A DNA stretch of 64,000 bases from Perca fluviatilis (GCF_010015445.1 NC_053121.1:27710434-27774433); one strand, 5' to 3'; positions 1-37,397 are shown, counted from the first letter of the stretch. The notes: a model not told the origin generated them from the letters alone. A program made the numbers and translations.

Positions 1-256
1 TAACGTTTCATGTAATGTTAGGAGAGAGGAATCCAAACAAAAATCACTAGCTACTTTCACTCTTTTACCAATTATACATTTAACAACAAATTGATCTCTA
101 AACAGTGACTGGTTAACTGCAAAGCAGAGAAAAAAAGGTGTACACTTTCTATCCTAATTAGGAGCAAATAAGCCATTTAAAATGTGGCTTAAGAGGCAGC
201 TGCATAGAACTTTTGGTGAGATTTGAGAGAGATACCTTGATGGCATTATGGCTCAC

Positions 257-24720
<24,464 letters not shown>

Positions 24721-25110
24721 GACGCTGAAATGTGCTCCGACTGTACCAGCGTGGAAAACGGAAAACACTAGAAAAATAGTCACAGGTTGTGTGAAATTAG
24801 CTAGTTATCAGGTTAATCACAGATGGATTAAACGAGTGTTGAGTGGGCAAACAGACGCCATTTTGACTGTACTAACATAACACTGCTGCTCTGCTCGGAA
24901 TGATCCACTCACACACACTGCTACCTCGACATACACTGGTTTTCGGTTAAAACGGGAGGAAAAAGCTATCGGAAAAACAAGCCGGAATCCACATTCAGTT
25001 TGTAAATATTTTCAGTATCTCTACGAAGCCCTTTGCCTCCATAGGAAAAGATCAAAACCGGAAACCCAATTACTGGCGGCGTGGTTGCGTCCTGTGTGTG
25101 ACGCGTTGCC
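24721..25110 (-). promoter_or_regulatory. RAB28 5' flank and probable promoter
   Basis: Sequence between the start codon and the X-box. I see no TATA box at a sensible distance. Two GGAA-core sites (CCGGAA at about 24982 and 25053) and CpG-containing stretches near 25077-25118 suggest a TATA-less housekeeping-type promoter. The transcription start cannot be placed by eye. Confidence 0.4.
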
Positions 25111-25124
25111 GTTGCCGTGGTAAC
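25111..25124. promoter_or_regulatory. RFX X-box about 390 bp upstream of the RAB28 start codon
   Basis: GTTGCCGTGGTAAC is an uninterrupted two-half-site RFX motif (GTTGCC, 2-bp spacer, GGTAAC). A tandem extra GTTGCC half-site lies immediately before it at 25105-25110. RFX factors drive ciliary genes through such sites (established), and RAB28 is a ciliary-membrane GTPase, so position and target fit. Function here is inferred. Confidence 0.65.
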
Positions 25125-25169
25125 AAAGGTCAAAGTGTGAGTATAAAAACATTAGAAGCACAACAACAA

Positions 25170-25775
25170 TCTGCCTAGATTGGTTTAAAATACTTTTAAG
25201 TACATCTTTGAGGTACTTTACTTGATAATTTACATGTTCTTCTACTTTATATTTCCACAGCTGTAGATACTTTGAATATTCTGAGTTTACACACAACACA
25301 TATGATCAGCAGCTTATTAAATATGATGCATTGCTATACAATAAACTGACAAACAGTATATCAAGCAATTAAAAGCTCCACCTCGACCACACAACATTTA
25401 ATGCTTAGACGTCCATGCATTAAGATCTAATAATATAGGCTAGCCTATATGTAGGCTATCAATTGAATATATATGCTGCTTTTAATCACACCACTGTCAC
25501 TTTACTAGGCATATATCAGTTTGTCTACAAATGCTTTTGTGTAGTCTCTATTTTTATTCTGTTCTTATATTAGTTTATGTAGGCTTATTTATTTATGTCT
25601 TTGTACTGCTGCAAAGACCAAATTTCCCCGCTGGGGATCAATAAAGGTTTATCTTATTTTAAATAAGTATAATAATGTAATGTATTTTTATAGTGCTATA
25701 TATGTTTATAATGGTATTGATACTTTTACTTGAAAAAATGATCTGAATACTTCCACTATATAGCGTCAGCCTATG
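25170..25775. repeat. Teleost TACTTTACTTGA-type dispersed repeat (diverged)
   Basis: AAGTACATCTTTGAGGTACT and GATACTTTTACTTG-type words, with an interior like the copies at 36720-37145 and 43870-44290. It is interrupted by other old sequence, including a LINE tail. Boundaries are approximate. Confidence 0.45.
25600..25660 (+). repeat. LINE 3'-tail fragment
   Basis: AAATTTCCCCGCTGGGGATC then AATAAAGGTTTATCTT is the short terminal motif of Rex-like fish non-LTR elements. Only the tail is seen. Confidence 0.5.
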
Positions 25776-25813
25776 TTGTATTTAAAATAGCATTATTATG
25801 CCTAATGAATCTT

Positions 25814-25820
<7 letters not shown>

Positions 25821-25853
<33 letters not shown>
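25821..25853. repeat. (CA)n microsatellite
   Basis: Sixteen CA units following a CT-rich lead. Confidence 0.95.
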
Positions 25854-25857
<4 letters not shown>

Positions 25858-28800
25858 ACTATAGGTCATGTCAAACTAAATCAAAAGTCTTCTGATTATG
25901 ATGATTATGATTTAAGTTCACCTGAATGAAAACAGATCTAAAGTCTGATGAGGGCCAACAATGATGTTTTTTTTACTTAAATCATTATAGACTGCAGTGT
26001 TACTCAACTTTTCAAAGGTTAACATTATTCATGAGGCGTCCTAATCATACATAGACAGATATATTTCATTTTCCCACTGCTAAATTCAGAACTGAGCAGT
26101 CCTCTAGTTCACCACAGTTTAGAAAAATATCTTACCAGCTGTGTACTGCGTAATGTAAGATGGATAGATGTTACACTGATGTATTTACCAAATGAAGTAT
26201 GACTATTATTGGCAAATTTAACTGCCAAAACAGAATTTTGTTAAACAATTATTTTGTGACAGTTCTGTATTTGTAAATTATTTCCAATTAGTTTAAGGCT
26301 CATTAATTATAAACATAAACAAAATGTAGTTAAAGAATCTTGATTCAAGGTTGAATACGTTTCTGCATGACCTTATGCCAAACAGATTTTTATTCTTAAT
26401 TTTTTTTTAACATGGTGCATGTATTTAGGTAGGCTATTTTTCAGTTTGGAGTCCAGACGATTAAACATAGCCCACTTTGCACCAAAATGTACCCTTTAAA
26501 AATAGACACCATAACTATTCAGTAAAGTAGGAATTAAAAATAAACCATTGTGTCAAGGGCGTTGAACTCTAAACATGAATCTGTCAAAGAAGAGGAGTAG
26601 GACACAAAAAGGATTTTGTGCAATAATTTTACCATTAAAAGCTCTTATCTATAACCTGTGGAAATGGATCCAAAGGTATTTCCAAGAATATCTCGCTGTA
26701 TAAAACTTTTTCTCAACTGTGTGAGCTTTAGCTGAAGTGATGTCGCCCAAAAGTTGTTTACTGAATGATCACACAAAATAAATTAAGTGTTCTTGTTGTT
26801 GTTTTTTACCCTTTTCCCTTCAAATTCCACTCTGTCATGCAATTATGTTAGGTAGTGTGTTTAGTATGTTGTTTCTAATTCACGTTTTCATGTTATATGC
26901 AGGCTTTTGTAATATTTTTGTAAAATGTGAGCTTCAGTGTTGTACAACCCAAAGGTTACCACGGTCCTCGTCTTTCACACTTGCTTTTCACTGCAGAGGG
27001 AAGGATGTCGCTGCAACATGAGGGATGGAGAGGAATTTGCACCTGGGCCACTTTGAAGCAGGTGGCAGTGACTGTCAGGTCAGTGTACTCCAACACGCTC
27101 ATGAGGGTGTGATTGGCAGCAACCCCAACCGGACAGAAAGCTTTGGAGGGAAATTAAGCCTAGCCTAATTGTTTTTAAAAGAGGTTGTAGGCTGAAACGA
27201 TCAAGGCCAAAGGCGAAGAGAGAAGCATCGGTTTGAAAAAGTCTTTAAATTAGACCTAATTCTTTTCATTTCTCTGGTTTTGCGTGACCTTATCGCCTAG
27301 ATGGAGATAGTAAGCTATTTTGGTCTCTTCAGGAGCAAAGAATTAGAAAGCCAAATGAAACAAGAATCAATACACAGGAGTGAAAGAAGAGATGGACCTT
27401 TTATCCTGTCATAATTAACTGTTATTACAGTATATAGGCTATTAGGCTCGATTGTTCCACGAAAACGCACAGAAACTGAGACCATACAAAATTCATCAAT
27501 ATTTATAGAAAATGACTTTAAAAAAAGTCCAATGCCGTTGAACTGAGATTTCCATTAGGTTACGGGTTTTTCAGTTGCCTTGAAATATTGATGAATACCA
27601 TTTATGCACATCAAGACCATAAGGTAGCGCACTATTCAACATGTACAAAGATATTTGTACATTGTGGTGCAAAATAAACAATAATGAAAACACATGGAAA
27701 CTGACCCGTGGGCACGAATTTAAACACATTTTACATATCGGTCTGTTTCTATTTTACTTTAAATGTTTGGTTTGATGGTTCATTACACACAAAAAGGTTA
27801 TTAAGCATTCAGAGGTTACGATCTGAAGCTGCAGGGGAGAAATATTATGTTTTGCTACTAAAATAAATGATGTTAAAGTAAATGAACCCGTTATTAATTT
27901 GTTCAATAAGAACAGACCTCGTGGTGTGATCGTGTCACTTGTTTCTTGAATGTTCATTTCTTGTAGTGTGAATCTTGAAATAGGCTACCTCAAAAAAAAA
28001 AAGAGAGAAATATTAACAACAGCAAATTCAGAAATATGTAGAATAGCTTTGTAGTCTCTGAAAATCAACTTTACACAGCCTTTTTGAGGAAATAGGATTG
28101 AACGTTTTGTGTAATTTGGTGGTAACCCGTTAAAGGAGACATCAGGGCATTTTACAATTCTGTTAACTTTCCCAACTTTCTGTCGCGTCGCCACAAAAAG
28201 AAGAAGACGCAAATACATGCCAGTATGTGAGAAGAAGGATTCCGACAGGCAGTGGCTGTTGTATAACGTGTCAAGTGTTTAATGCCAATTTCCTCTGATC
28301 GATATTAACTGTGGAGACTCTGCAAAATAATTACTGCTCAGTAAAGAGCACGCGGCTGAAGTTCTTACGGGAGCATAAATCAGTTTAGGCCAGAAAAGAA
28401 AGCTCGTGACTGTAATTTCAACAGAAATTAAATAACAAAGAAATCATATGTAGATGTGTCTTGGCGATGAAAGAAATGCCTGTTGGGTAAAAATAAATCA
28501 CAATTTTAACCGTAATTCCAGTTTCTTTTTTGAAATCACTATTTAGCCTTATAGTCGAAACGACTAAAATATATTAAAAAAAATAATCGAGAAATAGTTA
28601 GGCTACTTTTTGTTGAATAGCCTATTATGGACAAAATTGGTTGTTCGTAAACTTCCTAAACGAGCGTGTTGATTTTGGTGTAGGCTAATAGGGTGCAAAT
28701 TAAACCTACATGCCTGTTGTAGTTTCCCCTTAAAATAGATTTGAATTTTTCAGGAAAGAAAATCCAGTCAACATATGGTTTACAGTTACAAATGCATTAT

Positions 28801-29027
28801 GCTATTTCTCCCATGTAGGCTACACGTAAAATGGGGGATAACGGGGAGACGCTGTGATGGGGTAAATGCACACCGATGGGGGTGTTTGCATCGCAGGTTG
28901 AAAGGAAACACAGCCACTATACGTCCCTATATTAGGCTATATCAGATCTCTCCACATGCAGGTAAGAAAGGAAGTTATGTGGGACGGCCCACTCCTAAGT
29001 AGCCCTCTCTGTCCTTCAAGCCTCAGA

Positions 29028-29115
29028 GCAGCCAATGAGCAGCATCATATTGCTGCTGGAGATGGCATTATAGGCTATACCTATATCAAGGACATCAGAT
29101 TTTATATAGGCGCCG
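29028..29115 (+). promoter_or_regulatory. Promoter-like module: CCAAT box and TATA box on the plus strand
   Basis: GCCAATGAGC (about 29031-29040) is followed about 65 bp downstream by TTTTATATAGG (about 29100-29110), a normal spacing for a TATA promoter. No recognised gene starts downstream on this strand; the frame from 29119 opens with GTG, not ATG, and looks non-coding. It could drive a non-coding RNA or be chance. Confidence 0.25.
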
Positions 29116-30039
29116 TTCGTGACGACTTTTGAAGATGAGGCACTGAACAGCCAAAAAAACCTGCATATGCCCGGGTGTTGGTTGGTGCGTTCATTGCGCA
29201 GTGCTTTTAGGGCTAAAATACAGATGTTCCCAGTTATGTCCACCATTGTGTCCGCAGAGCAGCTCGGTGCTCTTGCCGCTGGTCACTGGAAGTTACCAAA
29301 CGTAATTTTGCAATGACAGTAACCTGTCTTATGCTGCTTTCATTGTCCATGTTTAATCTTATAGAAGTGACAACTTGGCTGTGCTGTAAAAATTGTGATT
29401 TCTTGGACATCTGTCTTCTTTATTTAGGCCTACCCTCACCTTAATGCCTTTATATTACTGATAGGCTACAGCATCCCATAGACGGTGTTAAGTGTCTGTA
29501 GGGGATGTGGCCAAAGATGGATGGCTGATTTACGGCAGCTCCCTGCTGACCCCGACTTAACATCCAGGCTGTTAGTGGAGACAGAATAACAGGGTACTCC
29601 CGTAATAATTCATTCCCAGTATTTAAAGCATAGACTATTTTAATGTTAGGATAAAATATGCTTTTTGCGATCTGCTAACTCTTCCTTCTTTGACTTAACT
29701 TTAGGCGCAGTGACATGGGCCTCCTTAACCCCGGAATACTCCTCTCCTTGTGTTGACATGCAGTCCTATAGGTATAGCTGACAGTTTGCCCTGTCCGGGA
29801 ATCACACAGCTATTCATCATTGTTTGACAGGTGTGTTTGAGAAGAAAGACATAGTGGCCTAGATGACACCAATAAGGTCTGAGTGTATAGCACGAACATC
29901 ATGAGGAAGTTTAGGTATTTAGGGGGAAACAGCTACAGTTTCGATAATAATAACAACAACAACAACCCTATTTTACCGCGAAAATGCGCAAAATAAAGCT
30001 GGTGCCTATAAAAGAAATGGATGAATAAACGCGTTTCTA

Positions 30040-30045
30040 TTTATT
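30040..30045 (-). terminator. Possible NKX3-2 polyadenylation signal
   Basis: TTTATT on the plus strand reads AATAAA on the minus strand, about 1.27 kb after the NKX3-2 stop codon. A closer ATTAAA variant lies at 31044-31049 but inside a mobile element. Neither is proven. Confidence 0.25.
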
Positions 30046-30886
30046 GCATATTTGGCATGTGCTCCCAAAACACAAAAAGCTGTCCTAAACCAGCCTGTTA
30101 ATGAAACTATGACAATTAATGAAGTATTTATAAGCCGTTTCAGTCTTATATGTAGGCCAATTATTAATTTATTTAAACCTTGAGATGACTGTGTAAAACA
30201 TTGTTTGTATCCGTTTCTACAAGAAAGCGAGGCTTGTAAAAACACAGGTTGTAGTAGTTATAATTTTAAGCACTATAGGCTAATAGTTAATGTGCTTTTG
30301 TATTTCTTCCTTAGTCACTGAGTTGACAAATTAAAGATAATTTGTAAACCAGTGCATCTGTAAATAACTTATATTCGTATAAGCCTATTGGTAAAATATT
30401 ACAGAAAAACGTCTCCGTCCCAATATTATGCTACACTTTGTAGCCTAAAACCTTAAAATGAAATAGCATCCAAATGAAAGTGATGCCTGATATGTTTTAA
30501 TGTTTTTTCGATCTAAACAATCATTTAACACACATAACACATGTACATTTCAATTAGAAGCTGGTCTGTTTTAAAGTCTGCTTCCTGCCACGAGATCCCT
30601 TTCAGGCCAATAACACAAGTGACCGCCTCCTCTCAGTCTGACACTGTACATGCCCACACTATAATGCATTTTACATTAAAGTAATGTAACGGATATAGCT
30701 TAAAAAAAAAAAAGTGCTGAAATCTTACCTTTACAAACACAGCAAGAAACAAAAACACAACCTGTAATAAAGACAGTTGTATGAAAAGTCAATGGAATAT
30801 GCCTATTTCCAATCACTGCAGAGGTAGGAAGGCGCATGTAAAATATAAACCAACATAAGGTGATATTTTCAGTCTATTTAGGCCGC

Positions 30887-31179
30887 CTGCTCCCCAAAGT
30901 GGGGTCCGGGGGGCGTCAGAGGTCCTTGAGGGGCTCCGAGTTATTATTATGTAATTACTGTGTCACTCCTTTAGAGGTTAACATACTGACATTTAATAAG
31001 GAGGTCCAGTCTCCCCGCTCACCTACAGTTCAGACAGTTATGATTTAATAGCCTATAAACCATTAGAAATGTCTTCTTTAACGGGGTTCCTCGGGACAGA
31101 CTCTTAATAAATGAAAGGAGGTGTAGTTTTTAAGTATTTGAGGATGTGAAAAAAAAAAAACGGTTTGGGCACCCCTGGT
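30887..31179. mobile_element. Non-autonomous hAT-like element in the NKX3-2 3' flank
   Basis: The left end reads CTGCTCCCCAAAGTGGGGTC, and the complement of the right end reads CAGGGGTGCCCAAACCG. This resembles the CAGGGGTCCCCAAA terminal repeat of a widespread fish family. A target duplication was not clear. There is no coding capacity. Confidence 0.5.
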
Positions 31180-31315
31180 CTGGCCTGAGCAACACGATGA
31201 GCAGATTAACAGTCCCCTCAGGTCTCATCCTCTTGTCAGAAAACAAGTATAGTTAGTTTGATTTCCTGGGAGCAGAATAATCAAACAAAAATGAATAAAT
31301 ACAGTCGCCGAGTTC

Positions 31316-31740
31316 TCACTGATTCCCCGCACATGCGGAGAGTGTCCATGCAGGGAGGCAGTAGGCGTAGGGGTAATAGTAGGACGGCTGCAGGGAGAGC
31401 AGCGGGGGCCTCAGGATCTCTCCCGGGCTGTACTGTCTCTGGTCGTCCCGCACCAAAACTTTCACCGCCACCTTCTTGGCTGCCGGGGTCGACGCCATCA
31501 GGTCGGCAGCCATTTGGCGGCGCTTTGTCTTATACCGGCGGTTCTGGAACCAGATCTTGACCTGAGTCTCTGTGAGCTTCAGGGAGGCCGCCAGGTCCGC
31601 CCGCTCCGGCCCGGACAGGTACCTCTGGTGGTTGAAGCGACGCTCCAGCTCGAAAACCTGCGCATGAGAGAAGGCGGCCCTGGAGCGCTTTTTCCGCTGT
31701 TTGGGCTGGGCCAGGCTCTTCTCGTCCAGGGTGCTGGAGT
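31316..31740 (-). CDS. nkx3-2: NKX3-2 coding exon 2 (homeodomain)
   Basis: From Asp124, completed across the splice, to the stop at 31316-31318. It carries the complete 60-residue homeodomain and the NK-specific domain. The acceptor is CTCTCCCAG. Codon use is GC-rich compared with the surrounding AT-rich DNA, as is usual for NK homeobox exons. Confidence 0.97.
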
Positions 31741-32918
31741 CTGGGAGAGGGAGACACGCAGATGCAACATTATTATGTTATTTTTTTTAATGCAGCTGGA
31801 ATCACACATGCTGATTTCAAGTGAGATCGGTGCGTGTTTTGGATGTGACTGATTCAAACAAAAAGGGACAAATCAAATTGAATCATAGTGTGCACATACA
31901 GCAGGGCTTTCAGTTTTCTAGCAAGTTGTTCGAAATGAACTTCCATGACTTCATCTAATGTCACTGGATGCCTAAAGTAGAAAATGTCTGATAAGAGTTT
32001 TCATCCAGGCATAACAGCATGTGAAATCAACCGCATGTGCAGATGTTTATTTAGTATTATGTTGGAGTTTGTTTCCTTAAAATATGATTCAATTAACCGC
32101 ATGAGTCTGGTAGTTTTGAACTTTTATACAAACTTAAATCGAGCCATTGCAGAATAAATTACCTGAAAGCTCTGATGACTCCAAAGAATACATAACAATT
32201 AGTGCTATAGTGACAGATCGACTATATAAGACAGGGTATCCATTAATAGTCATTCGTAAAACTATAGACAATTGGTGCGTAAAAGTTGCGGCATGCGGAG
32301 CGATTTTGCAAATAGACCTGATATCCTACAATAACACAACCAGAGCTCGTTATTATTCTGCGAAACTGTAACAGGGTCAAACTGCACTGTTAAAAGAGTA
32401 CTCAACTCCATGCACTGTAAACGTATCTGTTCGAATCTAGTCCGAACTTTCATTAAGTCTTTAATAATTAAGTTTTATTAAAACCAGAGAGCCACACTTT
32501 ATTTTTGTTTTGTGTACAATCGCATGTTAGTCTTTCAGCCCTACTCACCTGCATTATTGGGCTCACTGTCACTCTTTGCGTTTTCCGCAGCTGCAGACTC
32601 GTGGTCCGTCTCCTCCTGCAAACTTTCCTCCAGCACATCCGACGCAGGGTCTCCGTCTTTCTCTGACTTGCACACGCCTGGAGTCTTGCTGTCGTTGTCA
32701 TCGCTGAGTCCCGAGTCTGAGTCGTAGCTTTTCTGGTCCGTCGGCTCACAAGCTTCCCCATCATCTCTCCGAGACCCGCCGTTCATCTCCCCAAATATTT
32801 TCCAGCACGCCGTTTTGGAGAAGCACATGTCCAAATCTGGCAAGTGTCTGCTGTCGTCCTTTTTGTTCAGGATGGCTTGGATTGAGAAAGGCATCAGCGA
32901 GTTACCACGAACGGCCAT
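31316..32918 (-). CDS. nkx3-2: NKX3-2 (bapx1) homeodomain transcription factor, 264 aa
   Basis: Two coding exons, 32549-32918 and 31316-31740, with a GTGAG donor, CCCAG acceptor and phase-1 intron of 808 bp; 264 codons plus stop. The N-terminus [18 protein letters not shown] carries the EH1/TN-type repressor motif FSIQAILN (11-18). Residues 50-120 are acidic and Ser-rich. The homeodomain is 140-199, with W48, F49, N51 and the NK-class Tyr54 ([11 protein letters not shown]). After it comes the NK-specific [13 protein letters not shown] segment and a Tyr/Pro-rich tail ending CAGNQ. It represses transcription in axial skeleton and jaw-joint development (family knowledge). Human NKX3-2 is 333 aa; the fish form is shorter between EH1 and homeodomain. 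Start: the ATG at 32918 is the first in frame (an upstream TTG is not a start). Confidence 0.97.
32549..32918 (-). CDS. nkx3-2: NKX3-2 coding exon 1
   Basis: 123 codons plus one base. It encodes the EH1-type motif and the acidic linker with [15 protein letters not shown]. The donor after AATGCAG is GTGAGT. Confidence 0.96.
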
Positions 32919-33242
32919 TTTCAAAAAAGAGAAATTTGCTCGGTTCTTGAAGTTGATTAACCGGCCAGGGTAGAAGAGTAAATGTCAGTTCATCCGCATT
33001 TTAGGCTACTCCCTCAGTGGAGCACTGCTATCGCTTAACTTACTTCCTCCAGTGTTGGTTCCTGGTCGCATCCCTGCTGGAGAAGCCGTGGAAAGTTTCT
33101 GCTACATCCGCAGGCACGATGCTGCTCCTCCGCATAGCTCTGCCATCAGCTCGGGCTCGCTTCAGTCTCTGGCCCTTTTCACCCAATTTTTTTTTACCAT
33201 CCACCCTTACCTGTGACTGACAGGCACTCCTCGTGGCCTCCT

Positions 33243-33247
33243 ATTGG
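33243..33247 (-). promoter_or_regulatory. CCAAT box upstream of NKX3-2
   Basis: ATTGG on the plus strand reads CCAAT on the minus strand, in a CpG-containing context about 325 bp upstream of the NKX3-2 ATG. No TATA box was found between it and the start codon. Confidence 0.35.
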
Positions 33248-36200
33248 CCCGGAGAGGAGGAAAGACGTTTCACGATTGGGCACTGTAAACTACGTCATGC
33301 TGCTTTCAACCGGGTGGGAAAAAGTTAAAGAAATGTTATCGAAGTTTTTTCACAGGAGGCTGAACTGGCATGCAGGTTGCAACCACACAAACTATTTCAT
33401 CTGAAAGTTCTTCCAAAACAGGAGAGCAGACTGTTTCTCTGCATGGCTTGTTGTTACTTAATTGTTGATTTATGATTAATTTGGTTAAAGGGCATAATGG
33501 TCTGTGCTGTTAATGTTCAAAGTTGATGCCGTCAGAAAAAGAAAGTCCCGTGCGTAAAAGTCTGAGAGGCAAGAAAACCGATTTTACCAGCAACACAAGC
33601 CGAAAATAAAATTTTCCGTGCATCACTTGAATGCAGCATCAGGACAATAAATTCGTAGGATATGACATCTTTTTTTTTTTTTTTCCTTCAACTTAACCTT
33701 AACCCTTCATCATCCAAACAGTTCTGCTGGGAGTCCGGCGCGTAACGCGTAATGTAACGGTTTTTATTTGGTAACATTTTGGACTGAACAACGTGTGTCA
33801 GATTGTTACCGATATACTATATCTACATTTCATTAAATCTTTTAAGTCATCGAAGTGCTCACTTTGGTCCCTTCCTTGGCAGCCTGCATCATGGATCGCC
33901 ATGACCAGGTAGGCCTCAGCTTGTTTATATTGTCTAAATATGAGTTTAAAAAACAAGTAACTTGACTGACTGTTGACTTATAATGTAAAACGGTTTCATT
34001 AGACGAGGAAAAATAGCTGATATGCCTAATAGGTTATATATTCGTTTTTAGCACCAGTCAGCCTGTGCAACATCCCATTAACACTGATTTATTTTTCTGA
34101 AAAAAAAAAAAAAAGAAACAGTCTGAACCAGCTGAAAAGACCTATTTCTACTATTAGAATAGTTGACTTCATATAAAAGAAGTCGATTTGTATATAATAA
34201 ATCACTTTTAGATTTCCTTGTTTGTAGCATAAAAGGACAGCGTGTTTGTTTCTTTTACATATTGACCCTCTGTTTATATACCTCTAAACGTCATAATGGC
34301 GAACATGAGGATTATTAAGCATTTGCTTTTATTAAATATGAAGTGTGGAACTCAGCTTTGTCTCGGGGGTTTTAGTGGACACTCATCTGTCGCTGCAGAT
34401 CCGGATCGTGACCTCTGTCGTTTTTCACGTCGCCAGTCTACAGAGCAGATCTCACGGCTTTTCTGTTTTTTTTTTCATTCAACCATTTAAAATTCTAATG
34501 TTTTTTTAAGATTATATTTTGGTAAATTACATAAGCTAAAAGAAGGTTTTACTCGTCTTACCGCGCAGGGGAGATATTTTATTAAGCTGATATAAGGCCG
34601 CTATTATTTAATAACAGTTGATTTCTTAGACTATTAGAAAAGGGTGTGAATACTTTGAGGCATTCATACCTTCATGTTGTATCCGGAAGGCTAATAATTG
34701 TTTTCTTATAATGAAGTGTTTCTGTGGTATTGTTCCATTCCATCTGCTTTAGCAGTCTTCATTAATTTAACCAGCTTTAATAAATAACCCTGAACTCTTA
34801 AGACTGGTAATTATTTAATGTATGAAATATATGAAGTGAAATGAATCAGGCTGTTGGTCTATAATAAATAATATGAATTAAAGTAGCCATCGATGCGAGT
34901 GTTTAATAAAATAAGGCATTCAGTAATAAATTAACACCATTTAAATATAATAACTACGACATAGGCCTAATGATAATAATAAGAACAATACTAATAATAA
35001 TCGTATTACTGCTAAACTGTTCGCTACTTGGTTTAAAAAAAAAAATCAAAAACCAAAAAAACCTCCGTCAGTGCAGGAGATGGACGATGACGCTGTCAGC
35101 AGATCAGCTGCTGAACACAGTGCAACAGATTTTGATGGTGTTGTTTTCATTTGCATCCGTCTTTTGAGTCTATATTCTGTTAACCGTCTGCGACTAAGCG
35201 CGTAACAGCTGGTTTTGAGAGACTAACGACTCACTGACTTTAAACTTAAAATGTATTTATTTTTTTGAATCTCTGAAGCTTTGTCATTACTCCTAATTCC
35301 CTGAGGCCTAATTCATGGGGCGTTTACTAATACAAGTCTTAGTCTATGAAAAGGCGCATTAAATCATCGTGTGTTTTAAATATTGACCGGTAAAATAAAT
35401 GAATATTTTCTCTCCTCGCACTTGATTTGGGATATTTAGCCTACGCACTAGTCGTGGTGTATAAACCATTGAGCTCATTGAGATCTTTGTTGTCCTCAGA
35501 ATTATGACAATAATAAAGAAAGAAAAAAATAAATAATTGGCTACAGGTCTTGTCATAATATTAATCTAACTTCAGTGTTGCTGTCACCTTGGGTAAACCC
35601 GTTGCATGCATATATTATACCATCTAGTGGCCACTGAAAATACCTCTTCATCTTGACTTTTTGACATCTTGTACCTTTAGGGTCAAAACACACTGAAGTT
35701 CAGTCTGTGCATTAGAGCCTGCACTATTAATATTATTATTATAAATTAAGACATTGTTGAAATCATTTACTGCTGCAAAGACAGATGCTTCTTTTTTTAA
35801 ACTTCTGCAAACCACCTAAACACTCTAACTCGGTTGAACGGTCTTGCTCTGTGGAAATGAACTGAATGAAATGATGTGGCATTGTCTCGGGGCTGGATGT
35901 GACCTCGGGGATGAAAGTCTGGATCACCACAAGCAATGAAAACACAACTGGGAAAAAGCACAAACCACTGACACCGTCTGGATATTTTCACACACCCTGC
36001 CCTTTAGAAACTATACTCATATACTCAAGGCCAATACACAAGTGGTACATTACATAGTTTTTAAATTATCTTGTACTGTAAGAAGTTTTTCTTCTCTCTG
36101 TCCTTCATGCGTTTTTTTCATACCATACTGTTGTCTTTTGCCCTAAAACCAGCCTCACTGACCCGTATACACAATCGGCTTTACCCAGAGAGAAAAAAAA

Positions 36201-36719
36201 ATGGAAAATAAATAAGACTGTCTGCCAATTCTCCAACAAAGTGAGTCAGTGTGCGCCTATCAATGTGATGTCAAACAGAGCTCCACGGGTTACTCTGTGT
36301 TTTGGTAACCACACTGCGAGGAAGAGTAATAAGCAGTAAGTAGCTAAGTGGCAGGAAATGTAAACAGCAGCTTGGTTTTCATTCAGACAACTGCAGGGGC
36401 ATTTAAAACAGATACGCTGCTGGGTTGATGGGATTCTTATTTAGAGTACAGTGAAGGTGATCATCTGAGCAACTGAAAATGTATGTATTTATTTATTTGA
36501 AAAAACTACAAAAGAAGAAACTATAACCACATAACAACTCTAAATTAAGTAAATTATATGAAGCTTGCACCCGATATTTCTCATATTTCCTGACATTTCA
36601 TTCTGTAATTAAGGGAAGCATAATTGAATGGATAATACATTAAAATGTAACATTTAGTGGCCTATTTCAGGTCAGTACGTTGTCTGTGGGATGGCAGTAA
36701 CAAAAGCCAGTTCATGTAT

Positions 36720-37145
36720 GATGATAATCAACTTAAATAAAAGTAGCCACACAATAAATAATACTCTATCACATGTAAAAGTCCTGCAATCAAAAGTACA
36801 GAAGTATGAGCAACAAAATGTACTTATTAAAGTATCAAACGTACTCAGAATGCAGAATGACCCCTCTTCAGTGTACTAGTATTACAGAGCTATTACAGTA
36901 ATATATAAGCGCTACTTTAATGTTTTAGTTGGTCGAGATGGAGCTAATTGTAACTACTTCATAATATACAGTTTAATCTATAATGCTGCCTCATATTTTA
37001 TATACTGATCACATGTAGCCAGTAACTCTAGCTCTCAAAGAAATGTTGTGGAGTAGTATAAAGTGGCATTAAATGTCAAATCTCAAGTAAAGAACAAGTA
37101 CCTAAAATATGTACTTAAGTACAGTACTTTACTTATTCTAACACA
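36720..37145. repeat. Teleost dispersed repeat, AAGTACAGTACTTTA family
   Basis: Contains AAAAGTCCTGCAATCAAAAG, TGTACTTATTAAAGTATC and ends TACTTAAGTACAGTACTTTA. The same family appears inverted at 43870-44290. I know these words as a very common fish repeat; the class is uncertain. Confidence 0.55.
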
Positions 37146-37397
37146 GCTGCAGACTTTGATGAATTACAGTGATATACCATGAGCTGTCGCATTCAGGATA
37201 TGGTGCATTTTTATTATTATGAATTATAATTAGGAGCAGGAGAAGTTTAGCAATACTTTTAAAAGTAGAAAATGGAAATTGTATTGCTGCTTTGTTTGAT
37301 TTTTTTTCAACTGTCTGTCAGTATATGTCAAATCACATTTGGAAGAAATTAAATAATATTCACCATATATATAAATAGAAAGATACATAAGGTGTAG

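Larger units (their letters stand above)
25125..31315. other. RAB28-NKX3-2 intergenic region
   Basis: About 6.2 kb between the RAB28 upstream region and the NKX3-2 stop codon. It includes the presumed NKX3-2 3' UTR next to 31315. It holds fragments of a teleost dispersed repeat (25170-25775), a CA microsatellite, a LINE tail, a promoter-like CCAAT plus TATA pair (29030-29110) and a hAT-like element (30887-31179). No conserved coding exon was recognised. Regulatory DNA for NKX3-2 is expected here but cannot be placed by eye. Confidence 0.6.

Noticed and set aside
32380..32450. tRNA-like B-box word (GTTCGAATCTAG)
   Set aside because: No A box at the right distance and no 7-bp acceptor stem could be formed, so it is not a tRNA gene.
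33885..33916. Mini-exon-like plus-strand sequence: acceptor-like TTGGCAG, an ATG and 5 codons, then a GTAGGC donor
   Set aside because: Only six codons, no partner exon found downstream, and such acceptor-donor pairs arise often by chance.
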